Notes: generated by a model not told the origin, from the letters alone. DNA of 64,000 nt from Xanthocytophaga agilis (GCF_030068605.1 NZ_JASJOU010000017.1:124001-188000), one strand, 5' to 3'. Positions 35,698 to 46,700 are shown, counted from the stretch's first letter. A program made the numbers and translations.

Positions 35698-38600
35698 TTA
35701 ATATATAACCAGTTTTCCTTGCTGGGTATTTTTCCCGTCCGTAATCAGAATTACATACAATCCTGCTGGAAGTGAACGTAAAGACAATGGCAATGAATTT
35801 TCCCCAAATATGTGTGTTTGTTGAAGAAAAGTACGACCAGTCATGTCTTGTACATAAATCTGGGTTTTCTTATCTTTAAACCTATCTGATAAAAGTAAAA
35901 CAGACTGATTGTATGAAACCGGATTCGGATAAATACTCAATTCTGTATTTACGACTGGTGTTTCAGCAGATATCCTTGCTCCCGGACTTTGTGGGAACAA
36001 TACTGTTTTAGGAATAATGTAGGTTGCCAGTCCACTTCCATGTCCAGGATTGGACGTACCTGCAATGCTGCTGTATAATTCTACTCCACTAGCATCAAAA
36101 CCAGTACTATGAAGTAACTCTATTGAATAATACCCTGCAGAAGGGAAACTTACCCGTGCACTTCGCGTGCCAAATGACCAGTTTTCTTCATTGATCAATA
36201 CTTGTGTATTATTCACTGTCAAAGCCATAAAGCCTTGAGAGCTAACAGCAAAATCGACTTCAATAGTAGAATTACCAGATTGTATATCATGCTCAGCTTT
36301 GATTTGAATATACCCACTCAAACGGAGAGTAGATGATTCGATTGCCTCTGATGGTGCTCCAGATCCATCACTTCCCAACCATACATTCCAGTTGGCTGAG
36401 TTGGAAGTAGTTGCACCTGAGGGATAATCAATATTGGTAGCTGTAAAGGAGAATAAAGGTGTTTTTCCTGCAATAGCTGTACGGGCAGGACTTACACCAT
36501 AACCAAACTGAGTGAAAAACTCTCCTTTTAGACCTGTGCCAGCAGTTGATGTAGTACTTGTTTTTACAGACAAAGCAGTACTAGCAGCAGATACATTGTT
36601 TGCTGCATCTTTAGCCTTAACAGTCATGGAATAGGTTGTATTAGCTGTTAATCCTGTAACAGAAAAACTGGTAGTGGTAGAGGTACCAATAGATGTTCCA
36701 TTCCGGAATATTTCGTAACTGCTAACGCCAACATTATCTGTAGATGCAGTCCAAGCCAACGTAAAACTAGTAGTAGTGATGGCTGAAGCAGCTAAGTTGG
36801 TTGGTACACTTGGCGCTTGTGTGTCCGAAGAAGGTAATGTAGTGACAGATAAGGCACTACTTGCAGCAGAAAGATTTCCAGCTGCATCTTTGGCTCTGAC
36901 AGTAAAGCTATAGGCAGTATTGGCGGTTAGACCAGTAACAGTAAACGAGTTGGTAGTAGAACTACCCGCAAGTGTAGTACCCCTGTAAATATTGTAGCCA
37001 GTAACTCCTACGTTATCAGTGGAAGCTGTCCAGGTAAGGTTAACACTTGTTTGTGTTTTACTTGGTGAAGCCAGATTGGTTGGTGTGCTGGGCAACTGAG
37101 TATCAGAAGCAGTCGCTGTTTTTACAGACAAAGCAGTACTAGCAGCAGATACATTGTTTGCTGCATCTTTAGCCTTAACAGTCATGGAATAGGTTGTATT
37201 AGCTGTTAATCCTGTAACAGAAAAACTGGTAGTGGTAGAGGTACCAATAGATGTTCCATTCCGGAATATTTCGTAACTGCTAACGCCAACATTATCTGTA
37301 GATGCAGTCCAAGCCAACGTAAAACTAGTAGTAGTGATGGCTGAAGCTGATAAATTGGTTGGAGTACTGGGAGCTTGTGTATCTGTAGTAGAAGCGCCTG
37401 ACTCAAAAGCACCAATATCTATCCCAGAGCCGATTGGCCGAGATTTGTACTCCAGATCAACACTGGCCGCATTGCTGGTTGTACCCGCATTAATAGCAGG
37501 GCTACCAGAAGCTAAACCAAAATAGTTACTAAATTGAGGATTGACTGTATTAATAGAACCGAAACTGGTAGTGGCATTAACGAATCGTACGTAGGATTGA
37601 TTGTTTAATTGCTGTACTTGATTATCAGAAGGTAGGATCCCTTCCTGCGGCGCTCCATTTACCATTTTTCCCGCAGGTCCGATAATTAAGTTATTGTGAA
37701 CATCTGCATCTGAAGGAACCAGAAAAGCATATCCTCTCGCATTGGAATTGTTCATCACAACAATGTTATTATAAACTTTAGAACCTGCACTCACATCCAT
37801 ATTCAAATCACCGTTCCATCCAAATGCATAGTATTTGGATAGTTCTGTATTATTGTGATACAGGGTATTGTTGCGAACTGTAATATTATCGCTGTGATAG
37901 ATATGAATTCCACGTCCCCCATTATTGAAAGATAAATTATTTTCTACCAGACTTGGATGGGTATATCCACCAGTTTGTCCACCCCCCTGCTCATTTTCGA
38001 AATCATCTAGGATAATGCCATTGCCATCTACCGGAGTACTGTAGCCTTGCAGTGGATAGATACAAATATTCTCAAAACAGATATTGTTGCGTATAATAAT
38101 CCCCCAATCGCCAGCCACATAGCTGGAAGTATACTTGGGGTGATAGACAGATATTCCACTCCCATTCGGATTACCTGTATTCTTAGCATTATCACGGACA
38201 ATATTATTTTCTACAATATAATATTCACCGTTATTAACTTGGATACCAGTTGAACCTATATCATGTACGAAGCAATTTTTTATAGTAACCCAAGCACTAT
38301 TATCTGCCAGAATACCGAAGTAATAACTATTACTGGGGTTTTGAAAGGTTACCTCTAATCCATCTACCACAATACCAGTACAGTTAGAAATGGAAATGAC
38401 ACTGCCACCTGAGATACTTTGAATAATAGCTTTATGTTTATTAATAGCCCGAATGGTGAGTACATTCGTTTTAGAGCCATTTTTATTGTTCACACCAATT
38501 TCTCCTTCAACATAAATCCCATCATTGATGTTAACAACATCTCCGGGCTGGGCAATTGCACAGGCTTTGGTTATAGTTCTGAAAGCTCCAGAGGCACTAT

Positions 38601-38712
38601 TAGATGTGCCTGTATTACTATCGTTACCATCAGTACGAACATAATAGCTGGTTGCCAATGAACTAGCTAAGCCCAAAAGAAATAAACTTAGGGTTGTTAG
38701 AAGTGTTTTCAT
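35698..38712 (-). CDS. Type IX-secreted parallel beta-helix protein with three FN3 domains
   Basis: This 1004-residue protein has a signal peptide (TLLTTLSLFLLGLASSLA), then a right-handed beta-helix (about 22-440) with ladder repeats such as NDSNTGTSNSASGAFRTITKACAIAQPGDVVNINDGIY and VRNNTLYHN. The helix resembles that of pectate lyases and carbohydrate-binding CBM66-like folds. Three FN3 domains (about 445-715) follow, then a PA14-like beta domain (about 725-890; GLKGEFFTQFGYG), and a T9SS C-terminal sorting domain with NTELSIYPNPVSYNQ and PAGLYVILI (about 925-1004). It is probably a surface-attached polysaccharide lyase or hydrolase; the catalytic residues cannot be assigned. The first and third FN3 domains are encoded by near-identical DNA. 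Confidence 0.85.
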   Translation of the reverse strand: MKTLLTTLSLFLLGLASSLATSYYVRTDGNDSNTGTSNSASGAFRTITKACAIAQPGDVVNINDGIYVEGEIGVNNKNGSKTNVLTIRAINKHKAIIQSISGGSVISISNCTGIVVDGLEVTFQNPSNSYYFGILADNSAWVTIKNCFVHDIGSTGIQVNNGEYYIVENNIVRDNAKNTGNPNGSGISVYHPKYTSSYVAGDWGIIIRNNICFENICIYPLQGYSTPVDGNGIILDDFENEQGGGQTGGYTHPSLVENNLSFNNGGRGIHIYHSDNITVRNNTLYHNNTELSKYYAFGWNGDLNMDVSAGSKVYNNIVVMNNSNARGYAFLVPSDADVHNNLIIGPAGKMVNGAPQEGILPSDNQVQQLNNQSYVRFVNATTSFGSINTVNPQFSNYFGLASGSPAINAGTTSNAASVDLEYKSRPIGSGIDIGAFESGASTTDTQAPSTPTNLSASAITTTSFTLAWTASTDNVGVSSYEIFRNGTSIGTSTTTSFSVTGLTANTTYSMTVKAKDAANNVSAASTALSVKTATASDTQLPSTPTNLASPSKTQTSVNLTWTASTDNVGVTGYNIYRGTTLAGSSTTNSFTVTGLTANTAYSFTVRAKDAAGNLSAASSALSVTTLPSSDTQAPSVPTNLAASAITTTSFTLAWTASTDNVGVSSYEIFRNGTSIGTSTTTSFSVTGLTANTTYSMTVKAKDAANNVSAASTALSVKTSTTSTAGTGLKGEFFTQFGYGVSPARTAIAGKTPLFSFTATNIDYPSGATTSNSANWNVWLGSDGSGAPSEAIESSTLRLSGYIQIKAEHDIQSGNSTIEVDFAVSSQGFMALTVNNTQVLINEENWSFGTRSARVSFPSAGYYSIELLHSTGFDASGVELYSSIAGTSNPGHGSGLATYIIPKTVLFPQSPGARISAETPVVNTELSIYPNPVSYNQSVLLLSDRFKDKKTQIYVQDMTGRTFLQQTHIFGENSLPLSLRSLPAGLYVILITDGKNTQQGKLVIY
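36559..36789 (-). repeat. 231-bp perfect direct repeat encoding an FN3 domain (copy 1)
   Basis: This segment is identical over 231 bp to 37117-37347. It encodes most of the third FN3 domain of the secreted beta-helix protein. The intervening FN3 unit differs, so the identity points to recent unequal crossover or gene conversion rather than tandem duplication of neighbours. Confidence 0.85.
37117..37347 (-). repeat. 231-bp perfect direct repeat encoding an FN3 domain (copy 2)
   Basis: This is the second copy of the repeat at 36559-36789, offset by 558 bp. It encodes the first FN3 domain. Recombination between the copies would remove two FN3-sized units in frame, since 558 is a multiple of three. 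Confidence 0.85.
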
Positions 38713-38816
38713 ATTAAAAAGGTTGTAAAGATTGTAATACGTATAATCAATTTATACCAGAGGTGAAATAAAAAAATACCAGTCAGGTTTATTAAAAATG
38801 ACTAGTGTTGCATTAG

Positions 38817-38953
38817 AGGTTGTCTAAATTATTTATAAGAAAGCTCAACGAGCAGATTTTGTAGCGAGATGAGACCATTGTGACTTGCGTAACCTCATGA
38901 AATCGTAGTACAAAAGATGCCTTGTAACCATTATAAATATTTTTAGACAACCT
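38817..38953. mobile_element. MITE-like element with terminal inverted repeats
   Basis: AGGTTGTCTAAA at 38817-38828 is perfectly inverted at 38942-38953. With one extra base and one mismatch the similarity extends to about 23 bp (next ATTTATAA). The element is 137 bp long, encodes nothing, and lies in a gene-free region, all as expected of a non-autonomous insertion sequence derivative. No target-site duplication is evident, and I could not identify the parental transposase. Confidence 0.5.
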
Positions 38954-39640
38954 TTCAGACATTTATCCTATTAAAGATATTTTTTAGAGAGGCAATCCAC
39001 AAGAGTGTTATTATTCCTGAAAGATAAATAAATAAAGCGTAATACATTTGTGACCAAATGATACCCAATCTCAATAAAGGGACAAAAGTAGTTGTATGCA
39101 TAGTAAAAATACATTAAATGAAGGACCAAAAATAAACTGGGCTGTTTTGAATATAAAAATCGAAAAAAATCTATGCCACACCTCCTATATTTTCTCCACG
39201 GAAATACCAGAGCACTAACGGTTTATATTAGTACTCTGACAATAAAAATGTATTGAGACGTAACTCGAAAGACCTATAAACAAGGAAAATCACTATAACT
39301 TTATAGGTTTGTTTGTCGGTTTCTACAGCTGACTATGCGATTTTTTAAATCATATAGTGATTAATTGAGTAAGTATATGGATAGAATTGATTTTAGTGTG
39401 TCTCATTTCCACTCACTTCACGAGTCAGTTTGGTAAATCCAATTACTTGTCCATCTTCGTCATGCAGAGCAGTAATTTATTGCGCAGAATATCGCATACT
39501 TTGTCAGAATAAGATAGTATTGTTGTTTGTAAAGGGTCTGATTTTATATTTATTATACTCCTACTATCAAAAAACAGATACATTTGTTAGTTAAAATAAG
39601 GATTAGCTTGGTTATGTGTTAGCAAACTGTAAATGTTCAA
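38954..39640. other. Gene-free region upstream of the EamA transporter
   Basis: The stretch is AT-rich with no ORF of note and no clear promoter consensus. Together with the MITE-like element it forms a gap of over 900 bp between the beta-helix gene and the transporter, at the left edge of the mobile-looking part of the window. Confidence 0.4.
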
Positions 39641-40540
39641 ATGAAAGTTAAGGGTTATTTATATGCAATTATATCTGCCATCACATATGGGCTGATTCCG
39701 CTATTTATTTTACCAATCAAACAAATTCATTTCTCGTTGAATGTCGCCTTATTCTATCGTTTTTTTATTTCATCCCTCTTTCTGCTGATTTTGTTGAAAT
39801 ACAAAAAAGAGAGCCTGAAAATTAACCGAAAAGAACTGATGACTTTTGGGGTTCTGGGGAGTTTGTTTGCCATGAGTTCAGACTTTCTTTTCCTGGCTTA
39901 CGATTATCTTTCTGCAGGCATAGCATCTACCATCTTATTTGTCTATCCAGTTATTGTAGCACTAATCATGGCAATTTTCTTTAGGGAACGAATTACTTTG
40001 GTTACTGCAATCTCGCTCATTATCACATTAGCAGGTGTATATATCCTCAGTACGAAGGGTAGGGCATTTGATATCAATTTTACTGGTCTTTCTATTGCGC
40101 TAGCAAGTGCGCTTTGTTATTCATTATATATCGTAAAGGTCAATAAAGCAAAAGTGAAGGCTTCTGGAGTAAAAACCACTTTCTTTTCACTTTTATTTTC
40201 TGCTATGTATTACCTTTTGAAGTCACTCCTTTGGAAGGAATCGCTGATATTACCGAACCTAAATCTACTGCTTGACATCGCTATCTTCGGTTTGTTGACA
40301 TCAGTTGTATCAATTACAACACTGGTATACGCCATTCGCTATATTGGATCAACCCCCACAGCAATTCTGGGAGCACTTGAGCCAGTAGTAGCTGTTTTGA
40401 TTAGTGTGTTCTTATTTCATGAGTTGTTGACGCTTCAACTGATTGTCGGTATCACCTGTATTCTTGCGGGTGTCCTAATCAGTATCGTCTTTGCCAGTAA
40501 TAAAGACACTGAGGAATCAAAAAGAGAGATAAGCTGTTGA
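39641..40540 (+). CDS. EamA/DMT-family transporter
   Basis: This 299-residue protein contains ten hydrophobic segments in two EamA halves (about 5-135 and 148-285). The halves begin YLYAIISAITYGLIPLFILP and INFTGLSIALASALCYSLYIVKVNK. The typical GALEPVVAVLISVFLFHE segment is near the end, with a positively charged tail. Drug/metabolite transporters export amino acids, sugars or drugs; the substrate is not deducible. It is monocistronic. Confidence 0.9.
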   Translation: MKVKGYLYAIISAITYGLIPLFILPIKQIHFSLNVALFYRFFISSLFLLILLKYKKESLKINRKELMTFGVLGSLFAMSSDFLFLAYDYLSAGIASTILFVYPVIVALIMAIFFRERITLVTAISLIITLAGVYILSTKGRAFDINFTGLSIALASALCYSLYIVKVNKAKVKASGVKTTFFSLLFSAMYYLLKSLLWKESLILPNLNLLLDIAIFGLLTSVVSITTLVYAIRYIGSTPTAILGALEPVVAVLISVFLFHELLTLQLIVGITCILAGVLISIVFASNKDTEESKREISC

Positions 40541-40620
40541 GTCAAGTTTGCGCATTATTCACGGCAGACTATTTTTTAGTAAGGTCACAAAAATCTATTT
40601 GACTAACAGAGAGATGGCGT

Positions 40621-40747
40621 TTAATTCACTGCATTTTTGATTTTGACCGCAACTCCGATCATTTTTCCTGCTGCGCATAACTCACCGCAAAAAAATTTCT
40701 TGATCGGAGTTCAGGGCAAACAGCATATTGTGGTGAATTAACCGCAA
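40621..40747. other. Candidate oriT: nested inverted repeats and three ACCGCAA motifs
   Basis: AACTCCGATCA (40651-40661) is inverted at 40701-40711, and TTAATTCAC (40621-40629) is inverted at 40733-40741. Both pairs share the same centre near 40681, forming one long imperfect palindrome. ACCGCAA occurs three times, at 40646-40652, 40684-40690 and 40741-40747. The region lies about 370-490 bp before the mobilization genes, where the nick region of Bacteroides mobilizable elements is usually found. Confidence 0.45.
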
Positions 40748-41111
40748 GAGTAAGACTTATTATAAGTCCAGGACATTACTCGGGTATCAAGAGTCTATCC
40801 AAAATTTAGAATGAAGTTCCTCTCCCCTTTTCTATTGTAACTTGTCTGGTTATTCTTTCGTCTTTTACTGTAGAAATACTTTCAGTGATTGTGTAAATAT
40901 TTTTCTAGTCCGTTTCCACTATAATAATGAGCACATTTTTCTATTTTTGTCTCATCGGCATTTAGATTTGTTGTTTTTTTGATTTGATACTACAAAATGC
41001 AACGATTCATTTGTTTAGTTCCTGCCCATCAACACCTTTATAATTCATCTGCTATAATTATTGAGTGTAACAGATTGTAAACTAACAAATAAGGAGTATA
41101 TCAAAAAAACT

Positions 41112-41723
41112 ATGAAGCCACCTAAAACCAATTCAACACCCAAACGTCCGGCCCGCCGTAAAACAGATGGACAAAAAAATAAACAAGCTCAAGCTAGTGT
41201 TCTGGGTAAAAGTTCCATAGAAGAAAAAGATGAGGCTATTATCAAACCTATAAATGTCAATGCCAGTATTCTCAAACGCTGTAAACAGCACGCAAAAGAG
41301 TTAGGCATCAAAACACTGAAAGAGTATACGGAAAATGCCTTGCTTTATTTTGTAAAAAATGGAATGAATCCTTGTGAGCAACTGCATAGTGAAGAAGTAT
41401 CGAAAGAAGTAGTGCGGATGCGTAATCATATTTTCTCTTTTCTTCAAAAGCAGGAACAACAGTATGTATTACCTTTATACAAGGAGGTATTTACACAGGG
41501 TAAGAATGCCGAGCAGTCAGTAGATACAATGCTTGAACAAATGGAAAAGATGATTGTACTTTTATTTCGGATTCAACAGATGATACATGTATCTACATCG
41601 ACTATGTTGCATGTGAGTGACCTTTCAGCAGAAACAATCAATGATATTAAAGCAAAGAATCAGGCTTTTGTGGAAACACACGTAAGTGAGTTCATGAAAA
41701 AGCTGGAATCAGATCAAAAATAA
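41112..41723 (+). CDS. BfmA/BtgA-like mobilization protein
   Basis: The start at the ATG at 41112 is preferred over an upstream TTG, giving 203 residues. A basic Pro/Lys-rich N terminus (PPKTNSTPKRPARRKTDGQK) is followed by a ribbon-helix-helix-like segment (INVNASILKRCKQHAKELGIKTLKEYTENALLYFVKNG) and a helical C-terminal half. This matches BtgA/BfmA accessory proteins, which bind oriT beside the relaxase during conjugative mobilization of Bacteroides elements. It lies 114 bp before the relaxase-like gene and follows the candidate oriT. Confidence 0.8.
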   Translation: MKPPKTNSTPKRPARRKTDGQKNKQAQASVLGKSSIEEKDEAIIKPINVNASILKRCKQHAKELGIKTLKEYTENALLYFVKNGMNPCEQLHSEEVSKEVVRMRNHIFSFLQKQEQQYVLPLYKEVFTQGKNAEQSVDTMLEQMEKMIVLLFRIQQMIHVSTSTMLHVSDLSAETINDIKAKNQAFVETHVSEFMKKLESDQK

Positions 41724-41837
41724 ACTGGCAGATCTATCTGATCTGATAGATCTGAAAATAAAGCAGTAGCCATGATTTATAAGCAATAATGAAGGGACTG
41801 CCAGGTATTTTTTCATCACGATTAGTTCGTATTGGCT

Positions 41838-43295
41838 ATGATCAGTAAAGTATTAAAAGCTCAATCGGATGGCAAACCGACCAGTAAAGCGGCCAGTAAA
41901 TCTGGTTCGGTATATGATAACAAGGGATCGGCGGCCCGCCTTGTTAATTATATGGAACATGAGGCGAAAGAACAAGGAGAAACTGGAGCCTATTTTTCAC
42001 AGGTCTCAGATCAAATAGAGAAACAGGAGGTGATTGCTCAGATTGATGGAAATGTAAAAGGGCTTAAAAAGGAAGACAGCAAGTTTTATTCTCTTATTAT
42101 TGCTCCCAGTCAGACAGAGCTATCGCATATCAGCAGTGATGGTCAAACCCTAAAAGTCTATACTCGTCAGGTGATGCAAAACTATGCAGCTAATTTCAAG
42201 CTCGCTGATGGGCAGATAGTATTAAGCACAGATGTTGTCTGGTTTGCTATAATTCATCGTGAACGAGACTATAGTGGTTCAGACCCAATGGTTCGGGAAG
42301 GAAAAGCTCGATCAGGAGAACGAAAAAAAGGCGATCAAACCCATATTCATATTATTGTTTCCCGAAGGGACAAAGAACAAACAGTCAATCTTACACCGAC
42401 AGGAGCAAAAACCCGGTTTTCGATCAAGTCGTGGCAGGAGAAGAATGCTGCTGACTTTCAGCAAATGTATGGCTATACCCAACAGACACATTTTCCCAAT
42501 GATGTCTATAAAGCAGAGAAACTGAGTGAGCGTGTACAAGCCTTTGTTGAAAAACATGAACTAGAAAATTACTTATCAATAGATCGTATTGTTTCAATAG
42601 GGAAAGAGCAAGACTTTGGCCGGATATTTTACCGAAATCTGAAGATGCTGGAAAATACAATTGAGAAAGGAATCCAGCCACGTGATCCATACAACATCCT
42701 GGATCGGCGAAAATTAGATAGACGGTATACCAGACAAGGAGAATACCAAACAGATAATAAAGCTCAGCGGACAGTCAATCGGCAGGTTCTCAAGCTAAGA
42801 TCAGCATACTTAAAAGCGTATGGGATAGCTTTAACTGAACTGGACCTTCCCACAGAGACCATTCAGAAACTATATAGTGTGCACATGCATAAGTGGAAGT
42901 TTTATGAAAATCTGAATGAATTACAAGAACTGATTTTGAAAGAAGGAGCCATACCAGAAGATTTTCAGCAACTTTTGGCACAGCCTGCAACAGAAGCAGA
43001 AACTGAAGGGTACTTTCAACAACAAAGAGGACATAAACCTTCACAAAAAAGCCAAACAACCACATCAAAAGAGAATACAGTTGAAATAGACAATAGTATT
43101 CAATCGCAAGTTGCAGACCAACAACAAAAAGCAACTAATCAAGAGAAAAACCTACTGTTATTTGAACGGTTTTTACAAGGAGTAAGAGATGGAGAGACAA
43201 CAAAAGATGTTGACTGGGGAGAAAGACCTAGGCAAAAAGGTAAAACCAGACAACAAAACAAGAAGGAAGAGCATGAGTATAATCTGGAAGATTAA
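41838..43295 (+). CDS. BtgB/DUF5712-like relaxase (mobilization protein)
   Basis: The ATG at 41838 gives 485 residues. The N terminus reads SGSVYDNKGSAARLVNYMEHEAKE, then KEDSKFYSLIIAPSQTELSHI and a His-rich motif THIHIIVSRRDKEQ (residues about 170-183). That is the HUH-type metal site of mobilization relaxases, and the order of motifs agrees with the DUF5712/BtgB family. The tyrosine nucleophile is not assigned. The last 90 residues are polar, with glutamine-rich low complexity. The enzyme would nick oriT and pilot transfer by a conjugative helper. No integrase, coupling protein or replication gene is in the window. Confidence 0.82.
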   Translation: MISKVLKAQSDGKPTSKAASKSGSVYDNKGSAARLVNYMEHEAKEQGETGAYFSQVSDQIEKQEVIAQIDGNVKGLKKEDSKFYSLIIAPSQTELSHISSDGQTLKVYTRQVMQNYAANFKLADGQIVLSTDVVWFAIIHRERDYSGSDPMVREGKARSGERKKGDQTHIHIIVSRRDKEQTVNLTPTGAKTRFSIKSWQEKNAADFQQMYGYTQQTHFPNDVYKAEKLSERVQAFVEKHELENYLSIDRIVSIGKEQDFGRIFYRNLKMLENTIEKGIQPRDPYNILDRRKLDRRYTRQGEYQTDNKAQRTVNRQVLKLRSAYLKAYGIALTELDLPTETIQKLYSVHMHKWKFYENLNELQELILKEGAIPEDFQQLLAQPATEAETEGYFQQQRGHKPSQKSQTTTSKENTVEIDNSIQSQVADQQQKATNQEKNLLLFERFLQGVRDGETTKDVDWGERPRQKGKTRQQNKKEEHEYNLED

Positions 43296-43782
43296 TTCCA
43301 AATAACCAGGTTAGATCTTCTCAAAAGGCTTACTGGTTAGTATCCTTCTATCAATTGATTTCTACTCTGATGGCTACAAGAGGAAAATATCAGGTTAAAT
43401 TCACATTTTCAAAAGTGATAGATATACCTGGTTGATATAAAAGCCCCTAAATACTTATATAATTTCGACACTTGGGAGTTCCACAAATATAGGAAGCGCC
43501 AATCCCAGTTGTATGCACCATATATCAGTCTACAATTTAAACACACATTGTCTGATCAAACCTATATTCCTCTAAAAAATATTGACTAATAAATAAAAAA
43601 AGTAAAATAGGATATGGGGATTGTACCATTTGACTTGTCTGAAGGATGTTATTTATCTGCTATAAGCAATATTCTGCTTTGATAAATAAGAAGGCGTAAT
43701 ACTACTTACATAGGATGCACTCTCCTCTCACTTTTTGGAAGAGTACTTCTGTCATCTTTCATTCTTATTCAAAACAATTCCT
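43296..43782. other. Intergenic region upstream of the xyloglucanase gene
   Basis: The 487-bp stretch is AT-rich and contains no ORF or repeat that I can support. It marks the right border of the mobilization genes and should contain the promoter of the large secreted enzyme. Confidence 0.4.
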
Positions 43783-46700
43783 ATGAGAAAATTAATGCGA
43801 ATGATGCTGCTTGCAATGGTAGTAAGTGGTGCATTTATCGGTATCACAACCGCACAGACCTACAACTGGAATACAGTTCCAATAGGTGGTGGAGGGTTTG
43901 TAACAAGTATCAAAGCACACCCCAAAGTGCCTAATCTGTTTTTTATTACCAAAGATGTCGGAACTCCCTACCGATGGAATGCCACTACCCAAAAATGGGA
44001 AGAGATGATGTTGTTTGGTAAAATTCCTACTACTTACTGGAACTGGGAAGGGGGCGCAAAATGTGCAGAAGTTGCCTTTGATCCCAGTGATGCTACAGGT
44101 AATATACTCTATGCTACTATTGCTACAGGAAAAGGTACAGTACCAGGAGGGGGAACGTCAATGGGAACTCTGATGAAGTCGACAGACAGAGGTCAAACCT
44201 GGACAGATTGTCAATTATCCATAAAAGTTACGCCTAACGCATCAGATAAAGCTTATACCGACCGAATTGCTGTTGATCCCAATAATAGTAATGTAGTGTA
44301 TGTAACAACCACCTACAATGGTACATACAAAAGCACATCAGCGGGTGCTGTAGGATCATGGGTTAAGGTAAATACATCTTTTCCTGATTCAGATATAGGA
44401 AGATTTGTCATTTTTGATAAAACGGGTGGAGTTATCAATGGAGTCACCAGAAATATATTAATCGGAGGCTCACAAGGAGTATATAGGAGTACTGATGGCG
44501 GAAATACCTTTGCACTGATGAATGGGAGTCCGGGAGAACCGAGGCGTTCATCTTTCAGCAACGATGGAACACTATATGTTACCCAAGTGGGGCAATCAGC
44601 AACAAGGCCATTAGGAGGTCAGGGCTTGTATAAATGGAATGGAAGTTCATGGAGTGAGATAGCGCCTGTGGCAGGAAAAGAACTGGGAGGTATAGCCGTT
44701 AACCCGCACAATAGCAATGAAGTGATTGTTACTACAACAGGAACATGGAATAATGATGTTGCCTATCGTAGCCTGCTAGGCGGAGTACCAGGTAGCTGGA
44801 CTGCTTTAGTGCCTACAACTCGGGATGCGTCAGAAGCACCTCATTCACTGGGTAATGGAGCGAATGGAAATTTTGGCCACAATATCTGTGCGTTTATGTT
44901 TGATCCATTCAATGCAGGTCATGTATGGTTTACAGATATGCTCGATGTTGGGCAGACTACCAATGTATGGGCATCTACGGTTCACTGGAAACTTCGCGAT
45001 GCTGGCCTAGAAGAAATTGTGGTTTCAGGAAACATGGTTTGTCCACCAAGTGGAAGTAATTTTTTGTTATCTACTACTGGTGATGTAGGAGGATTTGATC
45101 ATAAGTCATTTACCAGCCCACCTGCAAAAGGGATGGCAAGCTTCTTTAGTACCTTTAATGGAGTAAATACATCCGGAGTTGCCTTTCAGCAAACAAACCC
45201 TGATTTTATTGCACGGGTAGGAAGCGACGGATGGAATGGGGTTGCTATTGGTGGCTATTCTACTAATGGCGGACTTAGTTACACGAAGTTTCCGACTGTT
45301 CCTTCTAGTGGCTCGGCAAGAGGAAGGGTTGCTGTGTCTGCTAATAGCCAGAGGATAGTTTGGGTTACACAGGGAATGATAACAGGAGGTTTGACTTATT
45401 ATTCAACAAATCTGGGTGCCACTTGGACTGCCAGTACAGGTCTTCCTTCTGGAATTCTCAAACCAGGAGATATTTATACCATCTGGGCAGGGATGAATCC
45501 ATTGGCTGCTGACAAAGTTAACGGGGATATTTTTTATGTATACTCTGGTGGTACAGTATATGTAAGTACGAACGGCGGTGTCAGTTTTTCTGCTGCTGCT
45601 ACCAATCTTCCCAATGTAGGGAATGTTGCTCAGATGAATGTAGAGACAACCCCAGGAAAGACAGGTGACCTTTGGATTGCCTTTACCACCGGATTGTATC
45701 ATTCAACAGATACAGCAAAAACATTTACCAAAGTAAATCCGAATGTTGTAAAAAACCCTAAGTGGGTGGCAGTTGGAAAAGCTGACACTTCAGCTTCTTC
45801 CAATCCTATTGTTTTTGTAACCTCTGAGTCTGGTACTGTAGACAATCGTACCTATAGTGTTTTCAGATCAGATGATAATGGACAAAACTGGACAACTATT
45901 CTAACTACTGTTCCTGATGTAGTGGCAAACTTAGCTGCTGACTACCATGGAAGAGTGTTTCTGGGTGCATCCGGCAATGGTATCTTTGTAGGAGAACCTG
46001 CAGGTGGTCCTGTAGTCAACGTTTCAGTTACACCTGCTTCTGACTCTGTGATTGTCGGATTTACCCGACAGTTTAAATCTGTTCTTACTCCTACCTATCC
46101 AACAAACAGTGCTGTTACCTGGAGTTCATCTGATACTTCAATTGCTACTGTAAACGCGTCCGGACTGGTAACAGGAATTTCTCCGGGAACAGTTACTATC
46201 ACTGTAACTACTCAGGATGGTGGTAAGACAGCACAAAGTACCTTAAAAGTAACACCAACGGTAGCTGTTTCAGGTATCTCCCTTGATTCGGTCATTATTA
46301 TGGGATTGGGAACGTCACAAAATCTGATTGCTAAAATAACTCCTGCCAATGCAACCAACAAAGCAGTAAACTGGAGTTTATCCGATACCACTGTAGCGAA
46401 GATCAATTCCAGTGGATTGCTGTCTGCACTTAAATTTGGTACAACAGTAGTTACTGCAACAACAGTAGATGGTGCAAAAACAGCGACCAGTACAGTGACC
46501 ATAGGAACGAGTATTATCGCCAATAACTGTGGTGGACCTTCGATTCTTAATTTTATCGCAGACACCCCCTCGTCTGGGTCTATGTGGACTACTGGTACTA
46601 CCACTCCTGTAAGTACAACCGGCCTTACAAATCCTGCACCGGCACAGGTTTATCTCTCTCAACGCCAAAGCGGACAGCCAATGACCTATACATACAAAGG

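Noticed and set aside
36559-37347. Possible CRISPR or transposon repeats in the beta-helix gene
   Set aside because: The repeats are 231 bp, in frame and encode FN3 domains, so they are protein-domain repeats.
38817-38953. Reading the inverted repeat as a terminator of the beta-helix gene
   Set aside because: It lies upstream of that minus-strand gene, and the arms are separated by more than 110 bp, which fits a mobile element better.
46212-46604. 130-codon minus-strand ORF inside the xyloglucanase gene
   Set aside because: It is antisense to BIG2 domains; its hydrophobic character follows from Thr/Ser-rich codons on the real strand.
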